Shown here piece by piece: positions 59,845 through 64,000 of a DNA stretch of 64,000 nucleotides. Under the pieces are notes generated by a model. The model was not told the DNA's origin. It was given only the letters and a program-made list of their open reading frames with translations, and searched no databases. This DNA comes from Eubacteriales bacterium (GTDB lineage Bacteria; Bacillota; Clostridia; Peptostreptococcales; Anaerovoracaceae), in the NCBI GenBank assembly GCA_028704515.1, contig JAQWFH010000004.1:1-64000 (forward strand). Direction: 5' to 3'. The position numbers were made by a program, and so were the translations under genes. Each line of letters begins with the position of its first letter. The first letter of the stretch is position 1.

Positions 59845-62800
59845 TTACTTTACATTATACATAGCTTTGTTCTTTTTTTCAAGGTTTTTATATGCCGTTG
59901 CCATCATAAGCTTAATTCTGTTCAGCTGATTTACATCGGATGCTCCTGGATCGTAGTCTATTGCCGCTATATTTGACATAGGATTCCTCTTTCTGAGCGC
60001 CTTCATCATACCTTTGCCTGTAACGTGATTTGGCAAACATGCAAAAGGCTGAAGGCAAACTATGTTCTCAACTCCGGTGTCTATAAGCTCCACCATTTCT
60101 CCAGTCAAGAGCCATCCCTCTCCGTATTGATTGCCTAAAGAAACTATATCTTGAGCATGCTCTGCTATTTCTTCAATATACATAGGTTTTCTGAATCTGT
60201 GAGCTTTTGATATCGCGTCTCTGTACGGTTTTCTGAAATATTCAACAACCTTTATGGCAATCTTATTGAGTAGCATTGTGCTATATTTGCCTGCAAGCTT
60301 TTTATAGTTAAATTCCTTGCTGTACATTCCATATAGGAAAAAGTCAATGAGGTCAGAAACGATTGCTTCTCCGCCTTCGTTTTCAATTACCCCTACAATG
60401 TCGTTGTTTGCATTTGGATGATACTTGACAAGTATTTCTCCGACGATTCCGACCTTTGGCTTTCTTTCATCGGAAATTGGTAATTTATCAAAATCCTCTG
60501 CTATTTGCATCAGATTTTTTCTATAGGTTTTTAAATCTCCTGCAATTATATTTTCTTCGGCCTTTTTTGCCCATTTTTCATAAAGTGCATCTGCGCTGCC
60601 CTTTTCAACCTCATAAGGTCGCACCGCGTAAAGAACCTTCATAAACATATCCCCGTAAACCAAGGACATAATCCCTCTTTTTATCATCGGAAGGGTGAAT
60701 TTAAATCCCGAATTCGTTTCAAGCCCGCTCATGTTTACGGAAATAACGGGAATCTGCTCCATTCCCAAATCCTTTAGTGCCTTTCTGAGAAGAGAGACGT
60801 AATTTGAGGCTCTGCAGCCTCCTCCGGTCTGCGACATAAATACAGCTGTTTTGTCTAGATCGAATTTGCCTGATTTCAAAGAGGATATTATCTGACCCAA
60901 TGTTACTATCGTAGGATAGCACGCATCATTATTAATATATCTCAAGCCTTCTTCAACAGCATTTTTATCTACAGACGGTAGCATTTTAACTTTATATCCA
61001 CTATAACGAAGAGCCGGCTCCAGGAATCGGAAATGTATAGGAGACATCTGTGGTATAAGCAGTGTATAATCCTTTTTCATTTTCTTTGTAAAATATACAC
61101 GTTCATAAGGGATCATTGTTTTGTCAGCGTGAATTTGATTTTTTTCTCTTTCCGACATAGCCGCTCTGAGTGAGCGCACCCTTATTTTTGCAGCTCCAAG
61201 ATTTGATCCTTCATCTATTTTTAAAACAGTGTAAAGCTTATTATTGTTCTCCAATATCTCCTCGACTTGATCTGTCGTTACCGCATCCAGTCCACAGCCG
61301 AAAGAATTGAGCTGTATCATTTCGATATCGTCGCGAGTGCCTGAAAAATCAGCGGCCTTATAGAGTCTGGAGTGGTATACCCATTGATCTAGCACACGAA
61401 TAGGTCTCGGAAGCTTCCCGAGATGTGCTACTGAATCCTCTGTAACCACAGCCATTCCGTAAGATGTAATAAGGGTATCAATGCCGTGATTTATTTCCGG
61501 GTCCAGATGATAAGGTCTTCCCGCAAGTATAATTACTTTTTTGCCGGTTTCCTTAGCGTGCTCAAGTACTTCTTCCCCTTTTTTACGTATCTCATCTGTT
61601 ATTTTTGCCAGTTCTTCATTTCCGACTTTTACTGCTTCTTTTATTTCTTCATAAGATATGCCGTCATTTTTAAATATCTTTACAAGTCTCTTTGTCATGA
61701 TTTTACTGTTGTCGTACGGCAAGAACGGATGATTGAACGTCACATCGTTTTCCTGAAACAAATCATCCATATTTTTGCATATTACTTCAGGGTAAGTAGC
61801 AACAATCGGGCAATTATAATGGTTCTGTGAGGTTTCATCTTCTATTCTTTCGTAATTAACGCTTGGATAAAATATTCGTTTAATGCCTTCGTTAACTAGC
61901 CATTTGATATGACCGTGCACAATCTTTGCAGGATAGCAGGCCGTATCAGAAGAAATTGCTTCCATGCCGCTCTCATACATAGCCTTTGTTGTCGGAGGTG
62001 ATAGAACGACCCTATATCCCAACGCTGTAAAGAATTTAAACCAAAACGGATAGTTCTCATACATGTTTAATACACGAGGAATTCCGATAACGCCCCTTGT
62101 TGCAGCTTCTTCAGATAGAGGCTCATATCCAAATAAACGTTTAAATTTATATTCAAAAAGATTTGGAACGTTGTTATCGCTGTTTACAACGCCCTCTCCC
62201 TTTTCGCAACGATTTCCTGTGATAAAGGACGATCCATCATTAAATTTACTTATTGTAAGCAGGCAGTTGTTCTCACATTTACCGCACCTTGCATGCTTAT
62301 TCTCAACCGAAAAGCTATTCAATTGATGAGTGTTGTAAATAGTGCTCTTGGCCCCTTCATGCGCTGTATTTCTCGCAATCAATGCGGCACCGTAGGCTCC
62401 CATTATTCCCGAAATATCGGGTCTGATAACCTCTTTTCCAACTATTTTTTCAATGCTCCTCAAAACGGACTCATTTAAAAACGTTCCGCCCTGCACTACG
62501 ACCTTTTCGCCTGTTTCTTCAGGATTTCTAAGCTTTATTACCTTGTATAATGCATTCCTTATTACAGAATAGGAAAGCCCCGCGGAAATATCTCCTATCG
62601 TTGCGCCTTCCTTCTGCGCTTGCTTCACCTTGGAGTTCATAAACACCGTGCAACGAGTACCGAGGTCTACAGGTGCTTTTGCAAATATGGCCTCTTTGGC
62701 GAAATCCGCAACATCCATTTCAACTGATTTTGCATATGTTTCGATAAATGAACCGCAGCCGGATGAGCAGGCTTCGTTGAGCATAATGTTGTATATTGAA

Positions 62801-64000
62801 CCGTTCTTTATACGCATACACTTCATATCTTGCCCACCTATATCAAGAATAAAGTCAACTCCAGGCAGGAAATATTCTGCAGCTTTATAGTGCGCCATTG
62901 TCTCTATTTCGCCGCCGTCCGCTTTTAGTGCTGCCTTAATCAAGGCTTCACCGTATCCCGTTACTACCGTTTTCGCTATGTAGGTTTCCTTTTTTAGCTT
63001 TGTGTAAAGCTCTCTGAGCATTTGTATTGTTGTTTCTATAGGATTACCTTCATTCCCCTTATAGAAAGAATACAAAAGATTGCCCTCATTATCCGTTAAG
63101 GCTGCTTTTGTCGTAGTCGAGCCCGCGTCGATGCCCAAATAAACAGGACCTCTTACTTCTTCTATCGATTTCCTTCTTATGGTAGCCTTTGCATGTCGAT
63201 TTCTGAATTCTTCATATTCCTCTTTATTCTTAAATAAGGGCTCCAAATGCTTTGATTCGTGTGTAAGCATTTCATCCAAATTTTTTATCTTATCGATGAT
63301 ATCTGAAATTTTATTCGGCTCATGTTTTTCAGAAAGCATGGCGGCACCTATCGCAACAAAATATTGCGGATTTTCCGGGAATATAGCTTGTTCATCGGAA
63401 AGATTAAGTGTCTTTACAAACCTTTTTCTAAGCTCTGATAAGAAATATAACGGTCCTCCAAGGAATGCTACATTTCCTTTTATAACACGTCCGCATGCAA
63501 GCCCTGAAATCGTTTGATTTACGACAGCCTGAAATATCGATGCCGACAAGTTCTCCATAGAGGCACCTTCGTTTATAAGGGGTTGTACGTCTGTCTTCGC
63601 AAATACGCCACATCTTGCAGCTATAGGATAAATTATACTGTAACTTTTGGCGGCCTCGTTGAGCCCTTTAGCATCAGTGTTCAAAAGAACTGCCATCTGA
63701 TCTATGAATGCGCCTGTACCTCCGGCACAGGTTCCGTTCATTCTCTGTTCAATATTAGAGTCATAAAAAGTAATTTTCGCATCTTCTCCACCCAGCTCTA
63801 TAGCAACGTCTGTTTCTGGTATAATCTTTTCAACCGCATGACTACACGCGATGACCTCTTGTTCAAATGGTATACCTAGTATTTTTGACAACGCAAGTCC
63901 ACCCGAACCCGTTATAGTAACGTGAATCGGGTTATCTCCCATATCCTTTGAATCCATCCATACGCCTAGATCTTCCAGCATTTCCTCAACCTTCAGGAAA
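59845..64000 (-). CDS. 2-hydroxyacyl-CoA dehydratase activase, two-domain giant (partial)
   Basis: The frame is open to the right edge (FLKVEE precedes the internal Met at 63981), so the N-terminal 40 or so residues are missing; about 1384 residues are visible. Two BcrA/BadF ASKHA ATPase domains come first: the end of one (GGEDAKITF; NGTCAGGTGAFIDQMA) and a complete second (YLGIDAGSTTTKAAL; ILDIGGQDMKCMRI; EACSSGCGSFIETYA, whose Cys residues match the [4Fe-4S] ligands of HgdC-type activators). A DUF2229/HgdB-like half follows (ISSDTACYPAKIVHGH; LNSFGCGLDAVTTDQV; NNDACYPTIVTLGQ), rich in Cys. Activators inject an electron into 2-hydroxyacyl-CoA dehydratases; the large fused form's own substrate is unknown. 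Confidence 0.93.
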   Translation of the reverse strand, partial: FLKVEEMLEDLGVWMDSKDMGDNPIHVTITGSGGLALSKILGIPFEQEVIACSHAVEKIIPETDVAIELGGEDAKITFYDSNIEQRMNGTCAGGTGAFIDQMAVLLNTDAKGLNEAAKSYSIIYPIAARCGVFAKTDVQPLINEGASMENLSASIFQAVVNQTISGLACGRVIKGNVAFLGGPLYFLSELRKRFVKTLNLSDEQAIFPENPQYFVAIGAAMLSEKHEPNKISDIIDKIKNLDEMLTHESKHLEPLFKNKEEYEEFRNRHAKATIRRKSIEEVRGPVYLGIDAGSTTTKAALTDNEGNLLYSFYKGNEGNPIETTIQMLRELYTKLKKETYIAKTVVTGYGEALIKAALKADGGEIETMAHYKAAEYFLPGVDFILDIGGQDMKCMRIKNGSIYNIMLNEACSSGCGSFIETYAKSVEMDVADFAKEAIFAKAPVDLGTRCTVFMNSKVKQAQKEGATIGDISAGLSYSVIRNALYKVIKLRNPEETGEKVVVQGGTFLNESVLRSIEKIVGKEVIRPDISGIMGAYGAALIARNTAHEGAKSTIYNTHQLNSFSVENKHARCGKCENNCLLTISKFNDGSSFITGNRCEKGEGVVNSDNNVPNLFEYKFKRLFGYEPLSEEAATRGVIGIPRVLNMYENYPFWFKFFTALGYRVVLSPPTTKAMYESGMEAISSDTACYPAKIVHGHIKWLVNEGIKRIFYPSVNYERIEDETSQNHYNCPIVATYPEVICKNMDDLFQENDVTFNHPFLPYDNSKIMTKRLVKIFKNDGISYEEIKEAVKVGNEELAKITDEIRKKGEEVLEHAKETGKKVIILAGRPYHLDPEINHGIDTLITSYGMAVVTEDSVAHLGKLPRPIRVLDQWVYHSRLYKAADFSGTRDDIEMIQLNSFGCGLDAVTTDQVEEILENNNKLYTVLKIDEGSNLGAAKIRVRSLRAAMSEREKNQIHADKTMIPYERVYFTKKMKKDYTLLIPQMSPIHFRFLEPALRYSGYKVKMLPSVDKNAVEEGLRYINNDACYPTIVTLGQIISSLKSGKFDLDKTAVFMSQTGGGCRASNYVSLLRKALKDLGMEQIPVISVNMSGLETNSGFKFTLPMIKRGIMSLVYGDMFMKVLYAVRPYEVEKGSADALYEKWAKKAEENIIAGDLKTYRKNLMQIAEDFDKLPISDERKPKVGIVGEILVKYHPNANNDIVGVIENEGGEAIVSDLIDFFLYGMYSKEFNYKKLAGKYSTMLLNKIAIKVVEYFRKPYRDAISKAHRFRKPMYIEEIAEHAQDIVSLGNQYGEGWLLTGEMVELIDTGVENIVCLQPFACLPNHVTGKGMMKALRKRNPMSNIAAIDYDPGASDVNQLNRIKLMMATAYKNLEKKNKAMYNVK

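Noticed and set aside
1-64000. CRISPR arrays, insertion sequences, prophage or defence islands
   Set aside because: No direct-repeat arrays, transposase genes or terminal repeats were seen; gene content and order are housekeeping throughout.

Overview
The window comes from a low-GC, spore-forming anaerobic Firmicute of the class Clostridia. The basis is the complete spoIIIAA-AH order, the asp23-nusB-xseA-xseB-ispA-dxs-tlyA block, the secDF-relA-dtd-hemZ-hisS-aspS block, AGGAGG-type ribosome binding sites throughout, and a giant 2-hydroxyacyl-CoA dehydratase activase. A member of the Peptostreptococcales/Anaerovoracaceae group is possible, but sequence alone does not fix the family. Almost everything is vertically inherited housekeeping; there is no insertion sequence, prophage or CRISPR array.

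Layout. Positions 1-3760 carry alaS, ireB and yqgF/ruvX on the plus strand; a possible divergent gene leaves the left edge. Positions 3722-4098 are a convergent non-coding stretch with a terminator and a 40-base palindrome. From 4099 to 64000 every gene is on the minus strand, so transcription runs from high to low coordinates. In that direction the groups are: the acyl-CoA dehydratase activase (cut by the right edge); yebC; a 6S RNA gene; an ECF sigma factor, its anti-sigma factor, polA, coaE and an orphan peptide-binding lipoprotein; two tRNA-Leu genes and yajC; a small TIGR04086-type membrane protein; a long operon secDF-relA-dtd-MBL hydrolase-hemZ-hisS-aspS-nadD-yqeK-rsfS-leuS-rnj-ylbF; efp-mltG-trmR-trhP; a CorC/DUF1648/unknown membrane trio; spoIIIAA-AH; a run of about 17 kb from asp23 to a nitrilase with little or no spacing between most genes (asp23, nusB, a TsaD paralogue, xseA, xseB, ispA, dxs, tlyA, aminotransferase, mutS, mutL, miaA, a Xer-type recombinase, ynbB, a VTT membrane protein, nitrilase); thrS behind a T-box; and a LexA-controlled yneA.

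How the genes work together. Translation dominates: five aminoacyl-tRNA synthetases, two tRNA-Leu genes, EF-P, D-aminoacyl-tRNA deacylase, RsfS, tRNA-modifying MiaA and the TrhP/TrmR pair, and RelA for the stringent response. DNA repair (MutS, MutL, exonuclease VII, Pol I, YqgF), isoprenoid supply (Dxs, IspA), protein export (SecDF, YajC), RNA decay (RNase J, YlbF) and the SpoIIIA feeding-tube complex fill most of the rest.

The most interesting signals are regulatory or architectural: three LexA boxes placed exactly 29 bp apart over the yneA promoter; a 6S RNA gene whose terminator abuts the start of an ECF sigma operon that also contains polA; a 55-residue SpoIIIAF that is only a membrane hairpin; a ThrRS without its TGS domain; and a Kae1/TsaD paralogue between nusB and xseA. 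I found no clearly new defence or mobile system.
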